DNA from: Seminavis robusta
Lineage: Eukaryota > Bacillariophyta > Bacillariophyceae > Naviculales > Naviculaceae
Direction of reading: 5' to 3'
Length of the DNA stretch: 64,000 nt
NCBI GenBank assembly: GCA_903772945.1
Contig: CAICTM010000215.1
Span: forward strand, 26,320-90,319
Within the stretch, counting starts at the first letter, position 1, and each line of letters opens with the position of its first letter. The notes beneath the pieces were generated by a model. It did no database searches. It had not been told where the DNA came from and worked only from the letters and a program-made list of their open reading frames with translations. The position numbers were made by a program, and so were the translations under genes. Positions 31,710-42,132 of this stretch are shown here, piece by piece.

Positions 31710-32519
31710 TCAAATCTCATAGAGGACCCGTCCCATGTAGCGATGAGCAATCACGTCTGAAGAAACAGCTGAAGATTCCTGCGATTCCAGCTTGTTGAGC
31801 GGAGGTGGAGCACGAAAGGAGGGACCTCGTGCTTTGCTGCTTCCCTTTTTGTGCCCCATGGCGGTTCGCTTGGTGGCAGCCACGGCGCGTGCGGCATCAT
31901 TCTCATCGTTCGTATTAGTGTCGTCCCGATCATCGTCAAAAAGAGCAATCTTACGTCGACTCTTTAGGAAAAAGTCTAGCTCGTCAAACGGTTGGTCCAA
32001 GGCATCATCTCGGGGGTCATCTTGGAGAGCTGAAAAGTCATCTTCGAGGATGGAGTCCTGAGGGAACAAGTGGACAAACTTGGGGACACCCTCTTCGTTC
32101 TTGTCTGACGACAATTGGGCAGCAGCACTGGCAGTAGGGTAAACCATCATGAGTTGGGCGTGGCTGCGATGGAACCATGGAAAAGGAGGTTGTTGTTGCT
32201 GCTGCTGTTTGGAAGACGCCTTGCGAGAATTATGATGGTGACGACGGGAGGAGTCGACTTTCTTTCGTGGAAATGGTTCGTAGAGGGTAAGGAAGGGGCT
32301 GCTCTGTTCGAACTGGGAGGTAGGGATGTTCATTGTCTCGTCTTGTGTTCTTGTTGTGGACGGTGATACCTGCTGTCTCTGATTCGATCCCACCAACAGC
32401 GCAAACAATGAGGCAAACAACTTGCCGGTGGCTCGTTCGCAGTTTTGCAACGGCAGATAGGTGCGAGTCGTTTCATGGCTGGCAACCCGTTTCTCATGGT
32501 GCATCCAAAAACGAATCAT
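31710..32519 (-). CDS. Hypothetical protein, 269 residues
   Basis: Not recognised. Intronless from ATG 32519 (MIRFWMHHEKRVASHE). It has a polyglutamine-rich stretch (SSKQQQQQQPPFPWF) near residue 105, a conserved-looking segment (GVPKFVHLFPQDSILEDDF), a run of acidic residues (FDDDRDDTNTNDENDAA), and a Lys-rich C-terminus. No signal peptide or membrane segment is clear. The start could also be ATG 32332 (MNIPTSQ). Coding status is supported by length and composition only. Confidence 0.5.
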   Translation of the reverse strand: MIRFWMHHEKRVASHETTRTYLPLQNCERATGKLFASLFALLVGSNQRQQVSPSTTRTQDETMNIPTSQFEQSSPFLTLYEPFPRKKVDSSRRHHHNSRKASSKQQQQQQPPFPWFHRSHAQLMMVYPTASAAAQLSSDKNEEGVPKFVHLFPQDSILEDDFSALQDDPRDDALDQPFDELDFFLKSRRKIALFDDDRDDTNTNDENDAARAVAATKRTAMGHKKGSSKARGPSFRAPPPLNKLESQESSAVSSDVIAHRYMGRVLYEI

Positions 32520-33675
32520 GCTGAAATCGGTTAGCTTCTAATCTATCTGTCAAGTACTTTCTCACTCCTGAAATCAGCTATTGAAGCTCCTCATCTTCTG
32601 TAGAAACGCTTGTTGCAGCCTCAGCCTCTCCAAACCAAATCAGCTCTCTTGAACTTCTCTTGTGAGAATGATACAATCCCGAAAGCGTCCAACCAGGTCC
32701 TTTCGCATAAACGCATAGAGCACCGCTTGCCGTTGCAGACCGTCTGTAGCGTTTTTGGCCGAGAAACCGCGGAGTCCCACGGGAAAAATTCCTGTGGAAT
32801 CATTTTTATGCTTGTGCCTGAAAGGCTTTACAAAAATTTGGAGATCAATCTACTTAGTGGGCTTGCCAGAAAAGGTAGCTGGCCAGCGCTGCTGGCGAGC
32901 TACGCAGACGGGTACAGATCTCGGAGTAGCGTTCCTCAATCGTGTGTCCCGTTAAATCTGAAAAATAGATGCAAATATTTTTAAGAATTAGGGGCGTTTC
33001 CTCTTTAGGGGCAGGTTTCGAAAACGCCCCTAATTAATAGGGGCGGTTTTGGGCATCTGGGCCTAAAATATGGGCGTTTTGGCGATTTTTGGGCAGGTTT
33101 GGAGACTTCCCCTGAATGGAAACGGTACTGAATGGTTAATACATTGAAAACGCCCCTATTTTAGGGGCAGGTTTGGAAAACGCCTCTAATTATTAGGTGC
33201 CGTTTGGGGAATCCACCCCAAAAATAGGGTTTTTTTTGGCGATTTAGGGGCAGGTTTGGAAACCGCCCCAAATGTTGTTTCGTATTTAGGGGCAGATTCC
33301 CCGAAACGTCCCTGCTGTATTTGAGGGGCGGATTACATGTATAGATACAGGCACGACTGAGGAACGCTCCAGATAGATAATAGTTACATGTATCAGGCAT
33401 CCGCCAGTACCGGTACATCTACCAGTACTGTAACCTCACAAGGCACTACCAGTCTACCAGTACGCCACCACTGACGTCATTGGCCATCATGCCCACTCCA
33501 GCGGGCGGCAGCACCAAAATAAGCGAACCCACACCAAAATAATTGCAATTTCAGGTTGTCAGTTTGTTGACAAGTCTGTGTCAACACAGCTGTCAACATA
33601 CTAGTATAAGATAATATCTTTGCAGCTTCCGCCAAATACCCCTTCTGGTTTTGGTGGAGGTGATGGGCTTTGGCA
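32520..33675. other. Intergenic, holds a degenerate GC-block repeat field
   Basis: 1.16 kb without a supported gene. The section 32986-33325 is a repeat field described separately. The rest contains CAGTACCGGTAC near 33408-33418 and no RNA gene that I recognise. Confidence 0.5.
32986..33325. repeat. Degenerate AGGGGCAGGTTTGGAAAACGCCCC repeats
   Basis: The block TAGGGGCAGGTTT...AAACGCCCCTAA recurs roughly five times with drift over 340 bp. AATTAGGGGCGTTT (32986-32999) and its exact reverse complement (33022-33035) form an inverted repeat. No coding potential. Confidence 0.75.
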
Positions 33676-34485
33676 ATGGACGATGGCCAAGCGACGGCTC
33701 CTTCCGACCGAGATAATGATGCACCCGATAATATACCAAAGAAGAAAACAGGTCCTCATGGCGCTCGAAACCAGCACCGTCACATTCATTTTGCCAAATG
33801 GCTGCAGCAACGATTTCCCATGAGCTTTCAAGAAAGCCATCTAAAAAAACAAGATGATGCGATGAGACACATTTTGGATATTGCTGGTGGCAAGGGCGAA
33901 CTGACGGCAAGACTTTCCATGTGCCTACAACAGCGAGTGGTCATGGTGGACCCTCGGCAGGCCGATATTGCCAATTGCTTTGATACACAAGTATTACCAA
34001 GACTTCCCAATAAATGGCAAAAACGCATTGAAGATCAACGTGCGGACAATCCAGACTTTGTACGACAAAAAGTAGAGGAACGAGTAAGGCAGCTCGTCAC
34101 TACGTTCGATGACAGAACCCTCGTGGAAGATGCTGAAATTCAGGAAGCCGTGCAGAATGCTACCCTATTAATCGGACTCCACGCGGATGGTGCCACTGAG
34201 GCCATTGTTGATGCGGCATTGCAATATCAAAAACCCTTTGTGGTGGTTCCTTGCTGCGTCTTTCCCAGCTTCTTTCCCGACCGCACGGTGGTTATGGAAC
34301 CAGACGGTCCGAGTATACATGTGCGGACGCATGAGCAGTTTTGTCAATTTCTGCTGCAGAAGCATCCTGGATTCCGAATGGAAATCTTGCCCTTTGAGGG
34401 ACGTAATGTTGCCATTTTGTGGGATGGGGTATCCCAACACCTATCCCAACCCAGGAATGTTCCGGTTGCTGATGGGAATCTGTAG
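33676..34485 (+). CDS. SAM-dependent methyltransferase-like protein
   Basis: 269 residues from ATG 33676. A Rossmann methyltransferase motif I appears at HILDIAGGKGELTARLS (about residue 75-90), followed by a motif II-like VVMVDPRQADI. Further on, LLIGLHADGATEAIVDAAL and a PFVVVPCCVFPSFFPDR segment match the layout of the Methyltransf_32-type group, where a Pro-Cys-Cys motif follows the hydrophobic strand. The N-terminal 40 residues are polar, with an HIHFAKWLQQRF helix. Substrate unknown. The family placement is a pattern judgement. Confidence 0.72.
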   Translation: MDDGQATAPSDRDNDAPDNIPKKKTGPHGARNQHRHIHFAKWLQQRFPMSFQESHLKKQDDAMRHILDIAGGKGELTARLSMCLQQRVVMVDPRQADIANCFDTQVLPRLPNKWQKRIEDQRADNPDFVRQKVEERVRQLVTTFDDRTLVEDAEIQEAVQNATLLIGLHADGATEAIVDAALQYQKPFVVVPCCVFPSFFPDRTVVMEPDGPSIHVRTHEQFCQFLLQKHPGFRMEILPFEGRNVAILWDGVSQHLSQPRNVPVADGNL

Positions 34486-34876
34486 CTGACGGCTGGTCCA
34501 GTACCGGTGATGGGTTCTCATGATGTCAAAACGTCAAAAGGTACCTGGTATCTTTTGGTGCTATGGATTGGATTCCTTGATCAACTTGCTAGCTAGCTAG
34601 CTACAGACCCTTCCGATGAACTAACTAAAGCAGATTGTTTCTACTACGGTACCGGTGTAATCAATAGGATGTATTATTATGTATGAAGTTCCTAAAGTAC
34701 AGTGTATGTTCGCGATATAGTTTGTAATATGAATCGGCTGCAATCAATCATCACACAGTTAGTAGCATGGTTGTGATTTCGTTGTCTCTTTGGGTTGCTT
34801 GCGCCGACATGGGAACCGATACACAAAACCTCAGTGATCTTCTTGTTGTTGTTGACTACTTGACTCGAGCCACAGT
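34486..34876. other. Intergenic, convergent 3' ends
   Basis: Contains GCTAGCTAGCTAGCTA at 34589-34604 and GGTACC/ACCGGT units near 34502 and 34650. No gene. Confidence 0.5.
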
Positions 34877-35869
34877 TCACTGCCAGGCATCATCATCCCA
34901 CATATCCGTCTGCTGTTCGACACTGTAATCATCGGGCTCTCCAAAAAGATCCTGAACTCGTTTCTCCGCATTCACAAAGGACTCCTTGGCCGAAAGAACC
35001 GCCTGTTCGGCCCACGCAATCCTCCTGCGGTTGGCCCCGTTGGGAGCAAAGGCGGGGAGTCGACTGGCCGCCCACAAACGAGCCTTTTCGGAATTGGCTT
35101 GCGCCGCATAAATCATGACAATGGAACTGAGGGCACCAAAATGCCAAGGTTTGACGGCCAACACAATTTGGCAGAGAGTTTCCGCGGCGTCGACACGTCC
35201 TTGCATGTAATACAAGGTAGCCAAGTGATTGACGGGTTCGACCCAGTACACGCCGTGTTCTTCAATGAGATCGCGCAGAATTTCTTCCGCCCTCTGCCAT
35301 CCAGAGGGACCTTCTCCCGTGAGTTCTTCGGCCCTCACCAATTGTTGCGCAGCGTCACTGCCGCGTTCTGAAAACCACAAGGTCCACAAATCCGTGACAC
35401 TCTCGTCACCCTCCACAAGTTGACCGAGCAACTGGATCTCCGCTTCGCGGCGTTCTCGTTCAATGGTCGTCAAAGGAGGCGCCGGAGGAATCACCACATC
35501 CAACTCGGGATTTTTGTGCGGCGCAGGACTGTACGTGGGAGATCGAATAGTAGGACGTTCCATCGTCTGTTGCTGCAATTCCGACGAAAAGGATTCTTCT
35601 CCGCCGCCGCCAGTCATCCAAAATCCTTCGAGGCGTTTGCGAGCCTGCTCCACATCAAACACGTCTTCATCGCCGCCGCCGTCGTCGTGATTGTTGCTGT
35701 TGCTGAAAACATGTAGTGAGAAAGAAACGTCAGTGTGGATGCCCCCTCCTCGAGTCGCCACGAGGCGCTGGAGAAGGGGGGGCGGCGTCACCGAAAAGGC
35801 ATCAGTGGAAAGTATAAAGTTGATGAAGACGACGGTGGAGGCGAAACCAATGAAACAGGTCTTGTGCAT
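34877..35869 (-). CDS. Plastid-targeted TPR-like protein
   Basis: 330 residues from ATG 35869; an in-frame extension to 35959 is thought to be leader. The N-terminus is a signal peptide (MHKTCFIGFASTVVFINFIL) ending STDAFSV, where Phe follows the cleavage site as in diatom plastid presequences (ASAFAP type). The middle is acidic and low in complexity. The C-terminal 130 residues contain TPR-like helix pairs: AAQQLVRAEELTGEGPSGW, EILRDLIEEHGVYWVEPVN, LATLYYMQGRVDAAETLC, HFGALSSIVMIYAAQANSEK. Likely a chloroplast assembly or regulatory factor; partner unknown. Confidence 0.75.
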   Translation of the reverse strand: MHKTCFIGFASTVVFINFILSTDAFSVTPPPLLQRLVATRGGGIHTDVSFSLHVFSNSNNHDDGGGDEDVFDVEQARKRLEGFWMTGGGGEESFSSELQQQTMERPTIRSPTYSPAPHKNPELDVVIPPAPPLTTIERERREAEIQLLGQLVEGDESVTDLWTLWFSERGSDAAQQLVRAEELTGEGPSGWQRAEEILRDLIEEHGVYWVEPVNHLATLYYMQGRVDAAETLCQIVLAVKPWHFGALSSIVMIYAAQANSEKARLWAASRLPAFAPNGANRRRIAWAEQAVLSAKESFVNAEKRVQDLFGEPDDYSVEQQTDMWDDDAWQ

Positions 35870-37278
35870 ACTCTTCTTTCGACGAGGCGATGAACAAAAG
35901 ACAACAAAGAACTGTTGTCTTGATGGGGTTGGGTCGGGGGGTTGAGTACCTCGTCTCACGTGCTTTCCACGTAGAGGTCTATTTTTGAGGAAATTTTATG
36001 GAACCCGAAGTGCAGGGAACTGAACGAGAAAGCAAAAACACAAAACAGATCTGACTGTTGACACTTGCCGGGTTACTTTTTTGCTAGCTAGCTTCGAATC
36101 CTTTCTTTCATTCTTCCAATCCTTCATCAGCGTGCCAGCTGTCGGAGTGCTTCTGGCGATGACGTCAAGTATCAAAAAAATAGTAATGATTCATCAAGAT
36201 AGAAGAGGTGACACAAAGTTTCCAAGACTACGTACTCCGTACGTCCGTGAGCGCAAGCATAAGCTGCTGAAGAAGTGCAGTTCAGACTTGCTCTTCAGCG
36301 AAGGGATGCTTGCAATTGCAGCTGGCTGTTTGAGAAGGCTTCTCGTCTATCTCTTGTAATGCTCGGAGTGCTCCAGCAGCGGCTTGCTGGTTGGCTACCC
36401 ATGCCATACCGGTATGCATAGCTGGGTGGCTTGCTACCGTATCTAGCTGGCTCTAGGTAAAAGTCAGGTCCCGAAACCTGCCACCTGTCTTGAGTGAAAC
36501 CCTGCATTAGCTCCTGCATTACAAGAGCTATTACAAGCATTGCTATTCAAGCAGTTTAGGTCCAGCCAATCGCGGTAACATTCTGTCTCAGGGAACATCC
36601 ATGTCATGCAAACTGCAACTGTTCTCAGCCAGATCAAGTTGCCATGTGTTGCTTGCCATGTCAAGTCAAAACCTACAGTTTCTTCTCAGAAGGGGGGCTT
36701 CCGCATAGAGAACACCTGCGTTTGTGTCCATGTTGCCGGAAGCAGACCAACCAACTTTGCTGTGTGCGATGCCGCCACCCATGAATTTTCCCTTGTGGCT
36801 TTTCGCTAGTCGCGCAGTCGAGCCCAAGAGATAGATGAGGTAAACACAGTCAAATTAGATTGACTTCAAATACAACATCTCCCCCATTTTTGCGGAAGTA
36901 CGAAACGGCAACTCCCACTCAAGCACCAGAGACCAGAGAACAAACCAATCATCAAGACCGATCACTCAACATACAATGAGCAGTTGGCAGCTTTTCCTGT
37001 CTCTGTTTTCACTGTTCACTATAGCATGGAAAATATGTGCGACCTTTTATTTGGCTCAGTCGAGTGACTCGACTCGACTCGACTCGACTCGACTTGACTT
37101 GAATCAATTGAGTGACGAGTCGAGTCGAGTGAAACAGTCACGGATACAGAACGATCTTTGATATGATGCTGGCAGCCAGCGACCATGGCCGAGATCCAGA
37201 ACAGACTCGACTCAAATACCACACTATTTAAAAGCCACTGCTGTACGAGCTAGCTAGAGTCCCCCGCAACCTTCCACC
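35870..37278. other. Intergenic with GACTC palindrome
   Basis: 1.4 kb without a supported gene. It holds the promoter of the TPR gene and the GACTC-type palindrome array at 37059-37130. CTAGCTAGC lies near 36085. Confidence 0.5.
37059..37130. repeat. GACTC satellite with inverted partner
   Basis: GTCGAGTGACTCGAC is palindromic at 37059-37073; ACTCG is then repeated about five times to 37093; the complementary CGAGTCGAGTCGAGT follows at 37116-37130. The arms can fold into a long hairpin in several registers. Confidence 0.85.
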
Positions 37279-37966
37279 ATGTCTAACGTGCCAATTATCG
37301 CAGGAACGCTTCAGACAGATCCCAGGTCGGGTGGGCAAACCAAAAAGAGCGGTGTCAACCCGTTGCCAGATATTTCCGAGAGTAAGTTCATTTTGGTGGG
37401 TTGCTCGCATCCTGGGTTGATTCCGACATTACATTCATTACTCGATATTCCTTCTGACATGTCCGCCTTCTAATTCGACCATTCTGCTTTGCACTATCTA
37501 AAATTACGCTTTCTTTCAGCTTGGGAAAAGATCCGAGATAACAACAACAACGAAGTTGATTGGTTGATTGCTGGGTATATAGGTGGAAGCAAGACAGATA
37601 TTGGCGTCATCAAGAAAGGAACCGGCGGCTTGGAGGCAGCTGCCAAGGAACTTCCAGACGGAGAGCCTATATTCGGTGGATGCCGCCTCAACAAGAAGGG
37701 ACGATTTGTCAAGTTTTATTATTGCAGCGAAAACACCTCTGGAATGAAGAAAGGGCGCGCCGCCATGCACAAGAACGGTATGAAACGAAAAGACAAATTG
37801 AAAGAGATCGGAGGCTGCTTTTTGAGTTGCATGAGAGATGTTCTGATCAAGTTTTTTTGTTCATTTCTTCTAATTTCCAGGAGTTCTGAACGTAATGGAA
37901 GGTTGTGATGGAGAAGTCAAAATTTTACCTGACATGACAGAGGACGACATCGAAAAGATCTATTAG
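37279..37966 (+). CDS. ADF-H domain protein, coactosin-like
   Basis: Probable F-actin binding protein. Three exons, 37279-37381, 37520-37777 and 37881-37966 (introns 138 and 103 nt, phases consistent), give 148 residues, the size of coactosin. Visible ADF-H features: TWEKIRDNNNNEVDWLIAGY, GTGGLEAAAKELPDGEPIFG, a KKGRFVKFYYC strand, then RAAMHKNGVLNVM. The N-terminus is short and polar without a targeting peptide. It ends EDDIEKIY. Cytoskeletal role inferred from the family. Confidence 0.8.
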
Positions 37967-38183
37967 AACTCTCATTCCGACGCAACAACACACGACTTCT
38001 GTCGAGTTTGACCACAATCTGCCATTGTCACGATAAATATATGTGGTACTGGGAGTTAGTAGAACTAAGTTGTCCTATTGCCGGTGCCAACCCTATAACT
38101 AGTTTTTGGACGTTGCTCTGTTGCCAATGCACCACTAGCTAGAACTATCTTTCTGAGTAGTTGATTTTTTTTCACTTTTACTT

Positions 38184-39566
38184 TTACAACTGAAACTCCA
38201 TGTCATCGGCATCTTGGGGCACGTCCTCGTGTGAAAACCAAGGGTGGTTCTCAATCTCTTCAATAGACAGTCGCAAGCGTGGGTCCACTTGTAGCATATT
38301 CTGGAGCAAGTGAAGTCCTTCAGGGCTAAGCTGCACACTCCAATCACCAAGCAGCTGGGTGAGCCCCCTGGTCATCCAATAAAATTGAGGGTCACTTGGA
38401 TGAGGACGCTGATAGGAACGGTTGCCTGTCACCATGCAAAATAGGATTGTACCACAAGTCCAGACATCTACAGCCTCTCCATCAAAGGGGTGTTTGTTGC
38501 GATAAACCTCAGGGCTCATGTATGGCAACTTTCCACAAGCACCTTGTGGTCTAATCATCCGCCGTTGACTGCCTCGGCTCCTGTCTGTCACAGAACTTGC
38601 ATTGGCACTGTCAGTGTATGGCATGCGGATAGCCATACCCATGTCGATAATCAAGGCACCACTTCCATCAATCATGACGTTTTCAGGAGACAAATCCCGG
38701 TGACAAATCCCCACATCGTGGATGTGTTTGACACCAGCAATGACTTGTCGGAACCAGTACCTGGCCTGTGTCTCGGTCATTCCAGGCTGGTCATCCTCCC
38801 TGACGCTGTTCTGCAACAATTGGAATAAATCCCCTGATCCACAGAAACTCATGACAACATTAAGGGCGTTGCCATCAAAAAGGACATCAATGCATCCCAT
38901 AACGTTGGGGTGTTGGTCTCCGATAATTTGCATGGCAGCAATTTCCTTTAAGGGATCTTCGGCATGACGATGCCGCAATTCTTCCATCCGTTGTGAGTAG
39001 TTGACCTTGACAGCAACCATTTCTTCTGTCAGTTCAAAAATGATGTCATCTTCGTCTTCTTCCTCTTCACTGCTACTATCATCAAAATTGTTACTATTCT
39101 TGTCGTCATCACCTTTGGATCTGGTCAAGACCATGCAAATTTCCACGTGCCCCATAATAGTCCGAATGGGCTTTTTAAATGGCACTGGCCAAAACGCCCT
39201 TGTGACTCTGGCGTCGCCATCTTCAAATTCTCGGGAAAAGTCACGGAAGAGCACATTCTTGGCCATTTCATGGTCTTGGGTTTTGGGGTTATAGCAGCAT
39301 ACCTCTCCACGACGACCTCTTAAGATGCGAGGCTGTGGAAAGACAATTGGATCTGCCGGGGGACCTGCTTCAGCTACCACATCATAGGGGCGTTGATTGG
39401 GGTTGCGAGGTGGTTGTTTGGGTGGTGATACTTGCTGCTGCTGTTGTGCGGGAGTGTCATCTACCATGGCATTTATATCTGATTCAGAAGGAATGCGGAC
39501 AGTTTCCATTTTGGCAGTTAGATGGCGCATGGCAGTTTCACCATTCGAGGACCAAGAGGAGGCCAT
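38184..39566 (-). CDS. Ser/Thr protein kinase with DMG in place of DFG
   Basis: 460 residues, single exon, with no clear substrate family. The N-terminal 180 residues are low in complexity (Gln run, then SSSEEEEDEDD). The catalytic domain has Lys187 in MVAVKVNY, the catalytic loop HRDLSPENV (289-297), IDMGMA (307-312) where DFG is expected, and MSPEVY (about 350). The Gly-rich loop is not recognisable upstream of the Lys, and a CMVTGNRSY-like alpha-F region and a HPWF end follow. Retention of Lys, HRD Asp and Asn suggests activity, but the altered DFG and missing Gly loop leave that open. CAMK-like by the HPWF end. Confidence 0.85.
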   Translation of the reverse strand: MASSWSSNGETAMRHLTAKMETVRIPSESDINAMVDDTPAQQQQQVSPPKQPPRNPNQRPYDVVAEAGPPADPIVFPQPRILRGRRGEVCCYNPKTQDHEMAKNVLFRDFSREFEDGDARVTRAFWPVPFKKPIRTIMGHVEICMVLTRSKGDDDKNSNNFDDSSSEEEEDEDDIIFELTEEMVAVKVNYSQRMEELRHRHAEDPLKEIAAMQIIGDQHPNVMGCIDVLFDGNALNVVMSFCGSGDLFQLLQNSVREDDQPGMTETQARYWFRQVIAGVKHIHDVGICHRDLSPENVMIDGSGALIIDMGMAIRMPYTDSANASSVTDRSRGSQRRMIRPQGACGKLPYMSPEVYRNKHPFDGEAVDVWTCGTILFCMVTGNRSYQRPHPSDPQFYWMTRGLTQLLGDWSVQLSPEGLHLLQNMLQVDPRLRLSIEEIENHPWFSHEDVPQDADDMEFQL

Positions 39567-40327
39567 TGTGCTGATGTATCAATTGTAGCTGGAGGGAGTG
39601 CTTGGGAGGTGTAGGTTGAGGGGCGCCGGATTGGATTGGCTGTTGGGTATCTCGACAGCAGCTGGTCGCTTCTTTTTGAGGCTATCTCCTTTTATGAGGT
39701 GCAAAAGGCAATGTACCACCGATAGCTGGTTTGAAGTTTTTGCTTTGGTGTCAAGATGAATGATGAGATCTGTTACTACTCCGTACCACAAGGTCTGTTC
39801 GCTCTTTGGAATGGTCCACTCATCAAAAGTTCAAACCGCCGCTGCGTGTGTGCTTTCTGTGGAGTTCCTGTGACTTTTGGATGACGAAAGAGCACGTCTG
39901 CCAATCGGTACCCGAAGCGGTACTCAAAGATCGGAAGCAAGTTCCGCAGAGGCTACCGGTACCTGGTACTAGCTAGTATTGGCACTGTACTGTACACCGA
40001 TGCCGCACCACACGGAATGATGGCAGGACCTCGGAATGTGTGACCACTCGTCTCTTGGTGGGTTGCTGATGTGCCACTACAGACCGTACCGGTGCTCTGT
40101 AAAAAATAGAAGAACGCCAATGCAAGTACGTTAGGCACCACGGAGCTATCAGCCAGCTTTCAGACTACGGTGGTTTAGCTGGGCGATACTGGTACAGGAT
40201 GTCGCTATCCTATCGGTGGGCGGTGGGACAAGCAGGGGAAAGGTCCTAGTATACTATGAGATCGCGTCGAGCTAGAGCCACCAGCGGTGCTATGGCATTT
40301 GTATTATGGAACTTTCGGCCAGATATG
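39567..40327. other. Intergenic, kinase to RRM-like gene
   Basis: No gene recognised. A CTAG/GGTACC cluster lies at 39954-39974. The RRM-like gene ends at 40328. Confidence 0.5.
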
Positions 40328-41708
40328 TCAGCTGCCCGATCCACCCAAGGTTTGGGTCACTCCTTTAAAGCTTGCCTTTCTTGGAACAAGACTGTCAAAA
40401 ATGCTGGGCGGAGCTCCGTTACGGCGTCTGTTAAGCAGGTTGCGCGCCATGTGGAGGTAGTCGTCAATATGCTGGATTCTCTCCTTCAGATGCTTTGCTG
40501 CCGTATTTGTCAACTTGATAGATGGATCTCGAAGGAGCTCTGAAGAATTGCACAGTGCAACTGATGGAAATGGTGTGCCTGTTGTGAGAGATTCGTAGTC
40601 CTTGAGCATTGCATTGTGCAAATCCACCAGAGCAGTGTAGCCATGTTCCGTTGAAGGATCTTGGAGCAGAAGGCCTTGGCTGTCATCAATGGGATGATAA
40701 TCAAGCCTGTCGTCCTCGTCAGCAGGAGATATCTCCTGAAGCTTTAGATCCTGTCTAGCAGCTGACCATAGGATTTGAGGCACGAGGTCATTGAGTTTGG
40801 CTTCACAAGCAAAGAGCTCTTCATCGAGAGGTAAGTTGGTTCGACATTCGATTGACTAGAAACCAGACGCAGAAACGTGCACATGGGGTAAGGACGACCA
40901 CGTTGACAAAGTGAATCGGTTTTTAAATGCCACACAGACGTACCATGTTTCTTTGGATGTATCTGGTGACAGCTTTGGGTACTTGGGTCACTGCAATTTG
41001 CGCACCCTTTCGATTGCAGGTGTGGCCGTCACCGTCACTGTTTGAAGTCTTGTTGCCCAAATAAAGGGTCTCTCCTGAGCGCTGAGCTGCCAAAGCGGCT
41101 GTTGGAGCAGATGCAAACTTGACGAAGGCACGAAAAGTACCTGGATGCCGTTCTATAACTTCCTTCCTTGCTTTGGAAGAGGGGCAATCATCAGCATCTA
41201 ATGAAACAATCTTAGAGCTGTTGTGAGGCAATAAAAAGACGTGCTCCGCGTCCAATCCAGAAAAGAAACGAAGAACATCGCTTCGTGTCGCATCCAGTGG
41301 GATGCCATGGACTCGGACAACATTAGATAAGAGGTCCTTCTCTTGATTCTCCAATAGAATCCCACTCACATCAGGAATCCTCAGATCCACGTTCTTGCTT
41401 TTGTCACTCCTGTTTGCAGTGCTGCTGCCACTTCCTTTCGTCGATGATGCAGCGCCAGATATCCTTCTTTTCTTTGTGGTTGGTTTTGATTGCTTTTTCT
41501 TTGGACGAATTAAACCAATACTGCTGTTCCTCTTCCTCTTCGCTTCTGGGTTGGCCAAAGACGGCTCCAGCCGTACAATTTCGTGTCGTTTCCCTTTCTC
41601 CTCGTCCAGCCTGGCTCTTGCCTTGCGTCCAAGATCTTTTAAGGTGGCTTTCCCATCAGTCCTACGTGATGCTATTGCTCCTGTCTCTCTATCATTTTGG
41701 CTCGACAT
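40328..41708 (-). CDS. Putative RRM-like RNA-binding protein
   Basis: 430 residues in two exons, 41708-40944 and 40855-40328 (88-nt intron, phase 0, GTACGT donor). The N-terminal half is Lys/Arg-rich with nuclear localisation-like clusters (RPKKKQSKPTTKKRR). The middle has an RRM-like pattern: LLSNVVRVHGIPLDATRSDV, LRFFSGLDAEHVFLL, then GTFRAFVKFASAPTAALAA. RNP signatures are weak, so the fold is inferred. The C-terminal exon is helical (LVPQILWSAARQDLKLQE and ...HLKERIQHIDDYLHMARNLL). No close family recognised. Confidence 0.6.
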
Positions 41709-42132
41709 TATTCCAGGAAAGGGGCGACTATGGCTCGGCTGCAGACGGAGACGGAGGGTTTCGATTTCGATTGATCATTCCATCCCCCAGTAGCAATCAG
41801 CCATCTGAGCTGCCCGATCGACGTTTACAGCCTGCCTTTGTTTCCTTGGACACTCAAGCAAACGATGAGACTGAGCTCCTTTCTTTCCCGCTGGTAGCTG
41901 CTACATCATGTACTTTTACGTTGTTTGCTAACTAGCTACTAGAGGTCTAATCAAATACATAGATGGTATTCTATCAGGGAGGCAAGCTAGCTATCTATGG
42001 TTTTGGTTAGACGCAGACAAGTCTATCATTTATCACCCCTTTTAGGCAGCTTGGCATTTCAATCCAGCAGCCTAAAATCAATTTCATTTTGTCAGCTTTT
42101 AGTAATTGTAGCAAGAACAAAAATTTAGTACT
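41709..42132. other. Intergenic, RRM-like gene to HAT/TPR gene
   Basis: 424 bp with the RRM-like gene promoter and the 3' end of the large gene. CTAGCTACTAG near 41933; no gene. Confidence 0.5.
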
